A stretch of DNA of 64,000 nucleotides. It comes from Isoetes taiwanensis (Eukaryota > Streptophyta > Lycopodiopsida > Isoetales > Isoetaceae). This document shows, piece by piece, positions 21,700 through 32,650 of the stretch (position 1 is the first letter of the stretch; each line of letters begins with the position of its first letter). The stretch spans positions 6,225,071 through 6,289,070 of the forward strand of contig JAJEKV010000047.1 in the NCBI GenBank assembly GCA_021234155.1. Reading direction: 5' to 3'. Position numbers and translations under genes: made by a program. The notes under the pieces were generated by a model that was not told the DNA's origin, searched no databases, and worked only from the letters and a program-made list of their open reading frames with translations.

Positions 21700-23060
21700 T
21701 ACTTGAAATTTAAAATTTGGTACATACCTTTGGGTCTGTTCTTCTGAGTGGCTCTAATCCTGCTTCCGGAGTGTTAGCATCCTCGATACCTTCAGCAAAT
21801 CTTCAGCATACCCACTGAATCTCTCTGATATACAGTCGTTGATGGGAGCTCTCTTCATCGATCTGTTCGTGGGCCAGTTTAAGGCAGCGAACACCTTTGA
21901 TTTCTGTATAATGGGCTTTCTGGTAATAAGCAAGTGCTTCCGGCTTGTATCTTGTGCTTCCGGCTTCTGACTTGTGCATGCATCTTGCCCGACCCAGAAA
22001 ATGCTTCCGGCTTCCCTTCCCTTGCCTTATATCTACTGAATGATGGAAGAATGATGGAATGGGGCTCTGCTCTACCGTCACCCGACGCCAACTTCTAGCT
22101 CTTAGCAGAAGAGCACTGATTTGGAGAAGAACCAATTCTTAGTAGAAGAATCGATTTGAAGCAGAGACCCTCAGAAGCAGAAGAGTTGAAGCAGGGCGTG
22201 CAGAAGAATCGATTTGACGGAGAGCTTGCAGAAGCAAAAGGTTTGAAGCACCAGCCTAATGGGGCCATAGCCGTTGAATCTGCTCCTGTCATGTTGGAAA
22301 TGTAAAGGGGCGAGTGCTGCATCCATCTCCTTACTTAAATAATACTCCTTGCTTGAATAATACTCCATGGCGGCCTGCCCCTGCACCTGCACTGCATGGC
22401 AAGCTACAGCGAAGAGCTATGGAAGCCTTTGGGCGTTTTCTGGCCCCATCTCGACTGCTGGTCATATCAGATGCCGGGTTTCCAAGTGTTATCATCAGAG
22501 AATCTGGAACCCACCGGTCTGGCACAGATAATTTGTGAGCCCACTGAACTGTTCTGAGTTGCCTCCGACAGCCCAAGCACTGTTCTGATGCACCGCTCTC
22601 CTCTTGTGCTCAAGGCTCCCTTCTCAAGCTTCCTTGCAGATCTCTTTCCTACTGCACACTGCCGCTCCACCAGATCCTTCCGGATTCCCCTGTGCGTCTC
22701 TGCCGCTCTCACTTCTGCTGTTCGCTTACCCCTTTTTAGCTCTGAATCCCGCTTCCGTTGTTGCCCAAATAAAGCGGTGATGTGGAAGAACAGAGCCAAA
22801 GAAGGGACATAAGGCAGGGCAAAAAGAGTGGCCGCTTAGTGCTTGGATTGCTTCTGATGTACAGAGTCTGAGTCGAAACAAAAGGATGATGATTTGCAGC
22901 CTGTGTTTTCGCCGTGATGATTTGCAGCCTGTGTTTTGGCCGTGACATGAAAGCCATTGAAAGCGTTGTGGCGAGGCTGCCGATGACCCATATTCCACAT
23001 TTCCGTGAGATGTGATAATTCATTTAAGTTATGCACTGACTGCTCTGTTTATAACCCTCT
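21700..23060. other. LARD internal stretch with small direct repeats; no gene seen
   Basis: Repeated phrases include 'gtgcttccggctt' (near 21930, 21955), 'gaagaatcgattt' (22146, 22202) and a ~30-bp tandem copy 'gatgatttgcagcctgtgtttt' (22886, 22916). No protein family is recognised in any frame. Confidence 0.5.
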
Positions 23061-23169
23061 GCACCGTGTATTAGGACAGAAATCTCGAGCAGAACCGGGC
23101 GAAAGAAAGATTTCCGAGATAAAATGTTAGTGAGCGGTGCCCCTTCTCGCCTCATGAGGCGAGAAAAAA

Positions 23170-23270
23170 TATCTCTTGTTAATTATTTATTGTTTATAAT
23201 TAATTAATTAATTAATTATATTATTAAGTGATTTAATTATATTATTTAATTAATTACATTTATTAATTGT
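23170..23270. repeat. AT-rich (TAAT)n-like microsatellite
   Basis: 'taattaattaattaatta' and related AT repeats occupy this stretch. Confidence 0.85.
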
Positions 23271-23274
23271 CAAA

Positions 23275-23530
23275 TGGTCCCTCCTCCCTCCTTTTTTTTC
23301 CCCTTCCCATATCCCACCCCTCTTGCCCCTTTTGCCTCTTTGCTCTCCCCCTTTGCCCCTCCTCCTCTTCCCCATGTCCCATGTCCCCTCCCTTTGCCCT
23401 TCCCCCCTCCCCCTTCCCCCCCCTCCCATTTGCTCGACCCTCCCTTTGCCCTTTTGCCCCTCCCCTCGTGCTCCTTTGCCTTTCCCCTCCCTCCCTACCT
23501 CCTCTCCCCTTCCTTCCTACTCTTCTTTTC
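23275..23530. repeat. ~255-bp polypyrimidine/polypurine tract
   Basis: The plus strand is almost entirely C and T ('ccctcctcctcttcccc' style), so the sense strand of the retroelement is almost pure purine. Open frames across it are low-complexity artefacts. Confidence 0.9.
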
Positions 23531-26500
23531 ATTTTCTCGGATTGTCGTGTGAAAATGTTCATCTTATTTTATCAAAGAAAAATCTATTAATGATTCAATG
23601 CCAACTTATTTTTTGTTTGCACGAGTCCCATTTTCAGTCTGAGTCTCAAATTTCGAGATTTGTCCCACTTTAATTAAATGCGACTTTAATACAACATTTA
23701 AGTTTATCAAAGTTTATCAAGTTCATACAAAATTTACACTTCCAAGGTACTCTTCATCCCTTGCAACACGTTATAACAAAATTTGTGTTGCAAGTCTTTG
23801 CACCTTGAAATCCTGCATTAACTTACTATCTCACACAAAATTTAAGCGATTAGTTTAAATGGTAGAAATCACAACTACTCTAGAACTCTTGCTGCGAGAG
23901 GATATCTTCGTACTTCCTCCACCAACTCAAGCATGTGGCTGTGGCTAGCGCTAACGCCTTTAAGTAAACATGATAGCCTTTGGGCCGCATCGATCCTCGG
24001 CCGGACTTCCCTTAATGCATGCGATTAACATAATTACTCTAAGGTAATACTTATGAATTAACATTATCATAGTATCGGATACATTAGCTTTGCAATATTT
24101 AACAACTTTTAGGTCGCGATTATTTAAACAATAACCCTGATTTAGACCTATTGTTACATAGACAAGGTTTTAATTATCATACACAAGAATTAGATGTGCT
24201 TCTTATTCTCTTCCTTGGGTCCTGCATTACCCTTGGAAGTATATCCCTAAGATGCACTTTAAGTATATTTGAATTCTATTTTCTATTTATATTTATAAGG
24301 ACCCGAGGTTATATAGCTGTCCTTGGAAGGAATTGCATCCTTTCGAAGGATTAATTAACGTGCTACCTCACGTTACCGTTTGTTATTTAACTTATTTCCC
24401 TATGATACATATACGTACAACAATTTCTATCCAGTTATTAGGATCTATATTTAACTTATCTATAAGACACATTAAAGCTTATAATACATGCGCACCCCTT
24501 ACCTAAGGCTAGAACGCATCCATCCATTGAGCCGGCGTCGAGTAATTTGGAGGTGGAAAATGGTCCTGCACCCTTTCAATGACGTTGTACACAACGTCAT
24601 ATCTATTCTCTCCCCTTAAGAGGTTATACGCTTCCTACTTAGCGCATTATTTTACTAGCCTTAGCTAACATATATAACCATCTAAGATGGATGCACATAT
24701 TATGTTATCATTTATTTCAATATAGTTACGGGTTACCTACTTAGTTAGAACGACTCTAAACCACAAGGTTTTGTCATCATGACAATTCCTTTTGTCTCAA
24801 AAGACTATTTGATTACTATAATTCTTATTTTAGATGTACCTTGCATGTATTATTCCTTTATATTCTAGAGATTCCCCCTTTCTTAGTTATTTAAACTCTT
24901 GGAATATTCCTACCAATCGAATTGATGTCATCGTAACAAGTTGGCCGGACTTGTTAGATTACTTCTTTTCTTTCGGTTGGATTATTCTTTTGGAGGTGCT
25001 AGATTTATACATGGTCAACAATTATCCTAGTAATGATTCCTTCTTAGCGAGGAGATCAATCTCACCAAGTGGTTTTCAATACGTTGGATGACTGTTAACA
25101 ATCGTGTATAATTTTAGTCACTTCTATGCATTTCCTTCCCAATCCTTGATGCCTAGCTCAATATTGGGGCAATCCTTTCAGCGAGAATATCCGGCAATGC
25201 CTTCTAATCCCAATATGGATGTTGTCGTTTGTACATTTAACCTACTAGGCCCCATGGCCTTAGATCCCTGAGCTTGCTAGAAGCTCATCCACTCGTTGCC
25301 TGCTTGAAGTAGCAAGGTACGTTCTTCCGAGTCGCTCGATACTTCAGTCTCTTTGACGGTGGGTCCTCTTTGATGTAGAGGTTGACTTTGTTCGTTAGAA
25401 GCCTCTCATTGCTGGTGGCTTGATGGTGTAGTTGGTCACTTGAAATCTTCCATGCCGCTTTTCGAAAGCCTGGAGGTGGCGCCGTTGAAAAAGATCTTTC
25501 ATCTTGAACTTTTTGCCTTGGCAGCTAAAGGACGACTCTGTATCCGATATTGTTTCTTCGACTCCATCGACGTCTCATACGTCGAGTCCTGTTGTTGCCC
25601 AAAGAGTGTTGAGGATGTTGATTGCTTCACCCCTGCAAATTGCCTGACATCTCTTCCTTTGATCTGTTACGCTATGGGAGGGAAGGAATAACAAGGGAAC
25701 TATCTATGCAAAGCATATAGCTTACATAATTACAATTACTACTAGAACTATTAGGTCCCCCTTTTGCCTCCCTTCGAGTTGCACCCCTACTCTTTGGCAA
25801 TGTCATCGGTGTTCCTCCCGGTGCAATGGTGTTGACGATATATATCCTCCTATTTGTATGTCAGCTCGTACTCTGGGGTAACTTGTTGATATACTTGGGC
25901 CCTCTGGTGTTTGTCGGCTATGGCACAACACGCTTTCATCACATTCTAACTAAAGGCGTGCTGGTCGTTGATGCCTCGACATTTTGGTTCCGCTTCCCCT
26001 CGATCCTCGTTCTCGGCGGTAATTGTTCCCCCTTCATGATACTTGAAGCTATTTGGAGGCGCTCTCTTGAGTCGTGGCACGCTTCCTTTGGCTATACTCC
26101 TCCTCGAGTTATTCTCTTCTTCCGTTGCTCTTTGAATCATCCATCCTTGGGTTCACCAAGTTGCATGCAAGTCCACGCAAGTTATCGGCCGCCTCACCTC
26201 ACCTAATTGCTTCTCCATCGAGCTTCCAATTTTCCTTGTTTGATCCCCTGGTCACATGGCTTGGACATTGTCACGCTCCTCGCTATGCCGCCTTCTTGTC
26301 TTGAGGTACCCTCCGTGGTTTTGATTGTGCCCATCAGTTTTGATCCTCCCTTGCCTCTAGGGAGCTCGTGGAAGAAGTTTCAGCCTTCCTGACCTTTGTC
26401 CCTCTATGCATGTCGGTCTCTCCGCCAAGTAAAGCTTCATGGCTCTCCTCCCTCCTGGCTATATTGTCGGGATGATGGATCCTTATATCTGGCAAGCAGC

Positions 26501-27121
26501 CTTGACCCTTGAGTTGAAGAAGTACCGCCTTTAGATATACTCTTGTCGCTTGAATAGCCCGCTATTATCTTGAACTCTCTTTTTTGCCGAAGGTGCTTCA
26601 GCTTGCTATCCTTGTCGCGTTAAGGTGTTGAATGCTTCTACCTTGGGCGCTTGACGTGCCGATGTCCGAGATATGATCGGCTTCTTCTCTTCTAATTACC
26701 GTAGGAGTACCCCGACGGTATATCTCCCTCGCTGCGTTGCCTTTTCGTAAGTGCATCTCCATCTAATACACGTGTCATAGCATCACACCCTATATTACCA
26801 CAGGTGGAATTATAGTTGTTGAGATGTTGCCTTCTTAGTTGGCTCGTTGATGTCGGGTCGTTCCTCCTTCAGTACTTGCTCTTCCATTTTGATCTTGGGC
26901 TATAGTTGTGCTTTCTTGCTTCCTCATTTGGTAGTCGGGTGAAGGAGCTTCCTGATCTAAGCGCTTAAATCCGTAAAACATGACTTTAAACTCATGTTTC
27001 TCCACTATATCTCAGAGCATCCGAGATATACAATAGACATATATGCATTTACATTGGGATTTTAATTCATCCACTTTTTTCAAAACAACTACTTAAGATC
27101 TACTTAAATGTTTATACTCCT
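23531..27121 (-). other. LARD internal region without recognisable pol
   Basis: Short minus-strand frames exist (for example 25946-26140, GTITAENEDRGEAEPK), broken by many stops. I recognise no protease, RT, RNase H or integrase motif. It may be a decayed coding region or filler sequence typical of large non-autonomous LTR elements. Confidence 0.5.
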
Positions 27122-28113
27122 TTAGGGTTTCCCTCCTCCTATCGCGTTTGATCCTTCTGGTTTTTTGTATCTTCTTCGCTCTAGTTGACTCCGGATTCTT
27201 GAGATGCTGCTACTATTGTTGAGCTTCATGTCCGATCCGGTGCTCGTCACCCCAAGTTCTGCGGCGAGTGTTCGCCGATGTGGTCCCTTGAAAAGATGCT
27301 CCTCCTTAATGTGCATGTTCCGTAAGTAAGGAATGCGGTGACCGATAAACGCCCTATATGCGATTATGTGTCGTTGCAAGGTTGCCGGCGTGCGGTGCCA
27401 TTGATCGGTTGATCACCTAGTCAGAAAGGGGCCGCTCTTGAATGTCTTCAAGCTCACGAGATCGTGGGTCTGTAGGCGTGCATTGTTATTCCTCCGCAGG
27501 TTGAACTTCTGGGTGCGACTTCTGTTGCTTGGGCTTTGCTTCATTCCGAGGTGTCTCTCTTGTCCGTGGAAGTGTGGTCATCTCCATTGCACCTACCATA
27601 GCTCCTTCTGGTCGCCTTTGCGTGATTTGTACCTGCTGTCTAGGTCGTCTCCTCCGTCCTTTGTGTCCTATCCATTCGAGTCTCGCACTCCTTATCTGTC
27701 TGTACATCGGCTGGGGCCTTGATGTCTTCAAGAAGTTGCGCCTCTAGTTCTTCTGTGGCTCTGGCCCTGTACTTCGAAGCAACGCTCGTATATTCTAGAG
27801 TCTAAGGGTCCACTTGAAGGGCTCTCCTACCACATTTTGGGCTCTATAAGCAAGCAAGATGGCTCGAGCAGCATTACTGGAGACATATCTATAATCTCCA
27901 AGTCTATGGACATTAGGACGTGTGGTATGGCATGAAATGAGGGTTGTTTTGCAAAACCTCCATGATGTTTGAGGCATACTCTAAGGTCCTAGCAAAGTTG
28001 GTTTGGGGGAGTCCAATCTCTATACATGGAGTGACTTGGGCAGCTCTAGACTCTGGCTCCTTTCTAGGTATCCTGGCAATAGGGAGTGTCAATGTGGCGG
28101 CTGTATAGGTCAA
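27122..28113 (-). pseudogene. Degenerate homologue of ORF2 in the LARD element
   Basis: Minus-strand fragments RYVSSNAARAILL and RAQNVVGEP match RYVSAHAALALFM and KAVNNVGEP of the plus-strand ORF2 (42760-44358). Downstream, YTSVASKYRARATEELEAQ and a later RMDR follow in the same relative positions as YVFHGTTVEALQIEQDYEQ and RMER. Several frameshifts and stops break the frame. It lies downstream of the H3-like copy 2 and two palindromes, the same order as in E+. Function unknown. Confidence 0.65.
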
Positions 28114-28511
28114 ACTCTATTAGAAGGACACAAAATTAGGTCAAGGTTTATGCCTTTGGCATGAGCAGAGGTGATGTACCAACAGTTGGACTTGGGTTGC
28201 TATGCTGAGGTCTAGATGACTATAATAAAGGGGTGTTCTTGGGCACTTCTATCTAGGAGTAAGGCATCAGCTTTGAGCCGAGAGCAATACTTGTGAGGTA
28301 CTAATGGGATATGCTTCTATTTACAAACAAACCACAGTTTGGAAAAACAATTCAAGGGTTTGAGCAATTTTAGTCATTTTGAGCTGGGGTTTGACATTTC
28401 TAGCCTAATTGGAGGTCATAAATGGATTCTAGGCTGTCTAACGGTCCTATTGCAACAAATTTCATGCGATTTGGAGCTCTGTAGCTCAAGTTATGGGGTT
28501 TGAAAAATCGG

Positions 28512-28586
28512 ACCCCTCTAAGAGTGCGCGAGGAGGGTGTTAGGTTGGGACCTAAGTGGCCTCTGGCGCACTCTTGGAGGTGTTGG
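28512..28586. repeat. Nested palindrome unit 1 (LARD)
   Basis: Outer arms ACCCCTCTAAGAGTGCGC and GCGCACTCTTGGAGGTGTT pair around an inner pair, TTAGGT/ACCTAA. This is the first of five related ~75-bp units flanking the H3-like gene. Confidence 0.88.
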
Positions 28587-28724
28587 TCTATCTATGCCTA
28601 ATGGATGCCAAGAACAAGTTCAAAGACGTGAATTCCTACTTGTTTTCCTCTTAATTGCAAGTTTCTTTGCTTATTTACTTCATTTGGAGCAGGTAAGTGG
28701 CTGATCAAGGGCCCAGTTGGTTGG

Positions 28725-28799
28725 ACCCCTCTAAGAGTGCGCGAGAAGGGTGTTAGGTCCGGACCTAACTATGCCCTGGTGCACCCTTAGAGGTGTTGG
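28725..28799. repeat. Nested palindrome unit 2 (LARD)
   Basis: It has the same architecture as unit 1, starting 213 bp further on. The inner palindrome is perfect (TTAGGTCCGGACCTAA) and the outer arms are CCTCTAAGAGTGCGC and GTGCACCCTTAGAGG. Confidence 0.88.
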
Positions 28800-28947
28800 C
28801 CTCTTTTTACCCAAAATTTCACATTTGCTCCTTAACTACTACTATACTTAATTCAATGCACGTTTTAAACAACTATATATCCTTATTATTCAAAATTTTC
28901 ACACTTTCCATATAAGCCCATTGTTACTGAAAAGTAGCTTCTCGCTT

Positions 28948-30039
28948 CTATTTATCCGTCCTCTTGATGTATTTGGCCGGGCCTCATGTCCTTTGGCTGA
29001 AGCGTGACTCTTTTTGCAAGGACCGTGCATGCCAAAGAATCTTCGAAGTGTTGCACGGCCTCCATCTCGCTTTGCTTCTTGTAAAGCGAGTAACATGTCG
29101 TTGGTTACCGCTTGTTTTGGGTCGAAATCCCACAAAATCTCCCGGACAAATCTCTGGAATGCAGCTCTGGGGATAAGAAATCCTAACTCCGTTGGAAGTG
29201 TTGGATTTCTCGCAAGGCTTTCCCAAATACTGAATTTTGGGATCTTCTCTTGGGCTTCTGTGGGGGGGTCCCTAAGCTCGTGGGGTTTCAGCTGGAGTGT
29301 CTCACGTGTTGGCGCCCTCCTTCAATATATTTTTTTACCTTGTGTGCCTCGTAATAGGCACCGTACTCGATGTGCATCCTCTTATATACGGTATAGTCCG
29401 CTAACTCTTTACTCGTACCTCCTCTCGGCCCTAAAGTGTATGATTCTCTGGCCGTTTTCTTAGCCTTCTTTGGTGCCGCTTTGTCTCGCATCTAGCTTCC
29501 TCGCTTCTTGCCATTGGCGAAACGGTGGAGGCATTGGCGGGGGTAGTTCAATCTGGTGTCCTGCCGGGTCTTGGACTGGGGTTTGGCCCTCCTCTTGGGG
29601 TTCATCTGTCTCAGGATGACTGCTCTTGTTCTTCTGCGAGGATTCTCTGTTCCTACAAGTACTTCTTCCAAGAAGTCCTCGCGAGCGTCCCTCGAATCTT
29701 AAACGACGATGGAGGTTGGTGTTAGCCATTTAGTTCACGCAGGTGGCGATGTCGTGAGCTCCTCCTCTTCTTCTACGGGGGGCTCGTGCGTCATCACCCT
29801 TTTGCCTTTCTGTGGTGTTCTTCCCTGCTCTTAGTTCCTGTTCCCGCCATTGGTCTTCTTGGCCTCCTCGACCGCCGTGTGCTTTCTTTCTTGCCCTCTC
29901 TTCTCTCCTCTTTGCTTTTTCCCCTTTCCTCTTTGCCTTCTCTTCTTTCCTCTTGGTCTTCTCTTCTTTCTTCGCCTCTTCTCTAGATTTGGTGGTATCT
30001 AGGTCGCCTCTCCATGTCGGCCTTGGTTTCTCTTGACAT
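28948..30039 (-). pseudogene. Histone H3-like protein with long charged N-terminal extension (copy 2, in LARD)
   Basis: From the start on the minus strand: MSRETKADMERRPRYH, a Lys/Glu-rich tail, a Pro-rich part, then ARESYTL...VKKYIEGGR, which matches EREFTL...VQKYVKGGR of copy 1. The H3 fold follows, spread over three frames: ALREIQHFQRS, then FQRFVREILWDFD and LLALQEA, then HFEDSLACTVLAKRVTLQ with PKDM, ending AKYIKRTDK and a TAG at 28948-28950. The length and domain order match copy 1 (5-1166). At least four frame breaks make it a pseudogene as read. It lies inside the LARD internal region, in the element's sense orientation and between palindrome units, so it travels with the retrotransposon. 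Confidence 0.75.
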
Positions 30040-30340
30040 CTTTGAGTTTACGCTCGGGCGAGGACTTGGGCGTTTGGGCTTATCATCGTTACCTTACACG
30101 CTTCTGGCCGTCAGTCCCTAGCCATTGTTTGACAGAGTTCGATTTGGATCGGTATAAAGATCGCTGTTGGGACAAGCTCGGCGGACAACGTGGGAAACCC
30201 TAAAAAAATGAGGTCTAAGTCCACTTAATTTATAGGGTTAAATTTTAGGGTTTGGCCTAAGTGCTTATTTTCTTGGTTTGTTGGTGAAATCCTCCATATC
30301 CCGAATCGAAGCTGGGTCTTCTTCAACTATTTTTCCTCGA

Positions 30341-30414
30341 ACCCTTCTAAGCATGCGCGAGGAGCGTGTTAAGTCCAGACCTAACTATGCCCTGTTGCAT
30401 CCTTAGAGGTGTTG
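30341..30414. repeat. Nested palindrome unit 3 (LARD)
   Basis: Arms CTAAGCATGC and GCATCCTTAG; relative to the other units, GTGC became ATGC in the left arm and GCAC became GCAT in the right arm, preserving pairing. Confidence 0.82.
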
Positions 30415-30554
30415 ACCTCTTTTTGCTTTAAACTTATCCAATTTAAACAAATTAACATGCATTTCTAACTAATTTAAGCATTATAAGCAAGATTCTATCA
30501 TTACTTTTAGAATTTAAGTAAATTTGGATCAAATTCCGAGGTCACTTTTAGGGG

Positions 30555-30628
30555 ACCCCTCTAAGTGTGCACGAGGAGGGTGTTAGATCATGACCTAACT
30601 ATGCCCTGGCGCACCCTTAGAGGTGTTG
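30555..30628. repeat. Nested palindrome unit 4 (LARD)
   Basis: ACCCCTCTAAGTGTGC pairs with GCGCACCCTTAGAGGTGTT. It starts 214 bp after unit 3. Confidence 0.86.
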
Positions 30629-30768
30629 CTCCAAAAATGACTTTTACTTAATGTTTTTCTGTGTTTTAACATACAAATGTAGCTAATTCGAGCTGTTTAA
30701 GCGGGATTTCATCTTAAATTTTACCATTTGGGGTACTTATGGCCGAGTTCTAGGGTTCACATGGGGTG

Positions 30769-30844
30769 ACCCCTCTAAGAGTGCGCGAGAGACCCATTAG
30801 GTCTGGACCTAACATGCTCCTGGCGCACCCTTGGAGGTGTCGGC
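30769..30844. repeat. Nested palindrome unit 5 (LARD)
   Basis: ACCCCTCTAAGAGTGCGC pairs with GGCGCACCCTTGGAGGTGT, with inner TTAGGT/ACCTAA. It starts 214 bp after unit 4. The ~240 bp between it and the PBS hold no other feature. Confidence 0.86.
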
Positions 30845-31084
30845 CGAAAGTGCCTGAAATTTAGTAGGCTCTCTTAGGTGTTTTTCTTCTATTTGTTCTA
30901 TCTTACTTATATTCTCTAATTATTCTAATCCTAGATAGTTACTAACTCTACCCTGGGAAGAAAATTTTTTTCCCGCTACTCGAGGTTTGTGCTTGGGCTT
31001 TCATCTCCAAGACTGAATGTCTAGATTAGTTAGTTCCTATAGGGTTTCTGGCCGCTGCTCGATCCTCGGTCCGCCAAGATCGTA

Positions 31085-31095
31085 GCTCGATACCA
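31085..31095 (-). promoter_or_regulatory. LARD primer-binding site (initiator-Met type)
   Basis: TGGTATCGAGC on the minus strand abuts the 5' LTR. The common plant PBS is TGGTATCAGAGC; the missing base creates CG from CAG, the same error class seen across this stretch. Confidence 0.75.
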
Positions 31096-32650
31096 TTAGA
31101 CGGGCCCGGCCATATATAATGTCCCGATCAGATACAAACCGGAGATCATCCCTCAAACCAAATCGATTCCGCCGACATGAGGTCATCCCACCTAACATCG
31201 GGCCCTTGATGGTGGCTAAGAACCCGACGGGGAAGAATGGACGTGTCATTCATCCCGCCTCCCCTGATCGCCCTAGCTGCGGAAGCGTAAGCAAACATGA
31301 GCACATGACAACAACAATAACGCACTCCACCCCGGAAGGGTGGTCCACCATATCACGTAGCCGCAACAACACATCGGTAACATCAACATAACATGGGGAA
31401 ATCCTACCTGTGCTCGGACTCATGGGGAAAAGACCCGACGGCTTGGGTCTCCTGGATAACAATGCATGTAATTCATGGCAAATGGATTTGGCTGGCATAG
31501 AACATGGCCGTTGGGTAGTCCACCCATCCGCCCCTCCCGCATACTTTGCGCATAGGCTGAAAAGTATTGGAGCCCCGACCAGTAGCCTTCACACGGTGAA
31601 TAGCCGAGGGGCTACTACTACCGGGTTGCATCTCCCGGCCCGATGAGGCAGGAGGAGATCACTCCCTCCGTAAGGTTCATGCCAATCACAAAGCAGCCGA
31701 GAGCCACCGCCAGATAATGACTTGAACCCCTAGAAGATGACGATCACCCGAGAGGTGTCGAGCCCATACCCCTCCCTCACGCAGCGGTGCATGGTATTAG
31801 GCCCCGGCTCACAACGCTCCCCTACCGCCGCTACGCACTGTAGGGATCAACTGTGATTAGACAAGCCCTCCCTTGTCACCGATCTAGCTCCGCCACCCAC
31901 GGCCAAAGCGGGCTCTTATGCACAGGCCGCATTAATTGGGAATTAATGGGCTAAAACTAGGATCATCCATCTACTTGGGCTCGGGTCTCTACCCCCTTCC
32001 CAATACACAAGAGTGGCGATAGAATGTCAAAACATCAACACAATGAACTGAAATAATAGAATACATCTATTCTAATCTACCTAATCATACATGGTTAGGT
32101 TCCTTTGTTAGTGTTTATCATTCTTCTACCATAGTCGCCTATAGCTAAGAATGGATACTAATCCTATGGAATGAGGGCTGAAAACTCGTGATCTAACTAT
32201 CTGGATCAACCACTAACCCGCTTCTTGGCTGCCTCCCACTCCTCTCGCGCGTCCATGCTGCTGGATTTCGAGATCGGGCCGGTCTTGGATCGAGCTGCAA
32301 CCTAGAATTCGATTCCTCTGCTACTCTTTTCAGCGAAATGGCCCAATGCTTTGCCCAATCCGACCTATAGGGGGCTGGAAACCCAAAAGGGTTTCCCTTT
32401 TAGGGTTTATGCCCCTTTATCCCCACGAATTTTAGGGCTGGGCCCTTTTGGTCAATGGGCTATTGCCACATGGCAAAAGATATTATATTCACACGTGGCC
32501 TTAACATGTGCAATATAATGGTTCACAAGGTCGTACCCTAGGGTACTACCCTTTACGGTCGCCGTGTACATGTCATCTGAGTCGACATGTACTAGTGACG
32601 TGTCAGTATAATATACGTATTCATACCGTATGTTATGCTGGAACGTCACA
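31096..32650 (-). repeat. LARD 5' LTR
   Basis: This 1,555-bp LTR aligns with 3228-3683 plus 18367-19458. On the plus strand its outer end is CGTCACA; its inner end, TTAGACGGGCCC, is a damaged TGTGACGGCCCC. Many CAG/CTG positions of the other LTR read CG or CCG here. Confidence 0.9.

Larger units (their letters stand above)
3228..32650 (-). mobile_element. Large non-autonomous LTR retrotransposon (LARD) carrying an H3-like module
   Basis: Two LTRs of about 1.55 kb (31096-32650; 3228-19458 with a transposon inside) begin TGTGACG and end CGTCACA on the plus strand. A near-perfect TSD, CTCAG (3223-3227) and CTCAA (32651-32655), flanks the element. The minus-strand PBS at 31085-31095 resembles the initiator-Met type and a polypurine tract abuts the 3' LTR. 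The internal region (19459-31095, 11.6 kb) holds palindromes, an H3-like gene and an ORF2 homologue, but no RT or integrase I could recognise. TGTGAC-type LTRs with this tract and PBS resemble Tekay/Del chromoviruses (inference). It interrupts the Athila 3' ORF. Confidence 0.88.

Noticed and set aside
23263-23673. Pro/Ser-rich and Gly/Arg-rich frames on both strands
   Set aside because: They are translations of the polypyrimidine tract and have no other support.
24573-24594. ATGACGTTGT-AC-ACAACGTCAT inverted repeat
   Set aside because: A single short palindrome without repeated copies or a neighbouring feature; chance is likely in this much AT-rich DNA.
28512-30844. Reading the regularly spaced palindromes as a CRISPR array
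   Set aside because: Spacers of ~135 bp, degenerate repeats, eukaryotic context and no cas genes.
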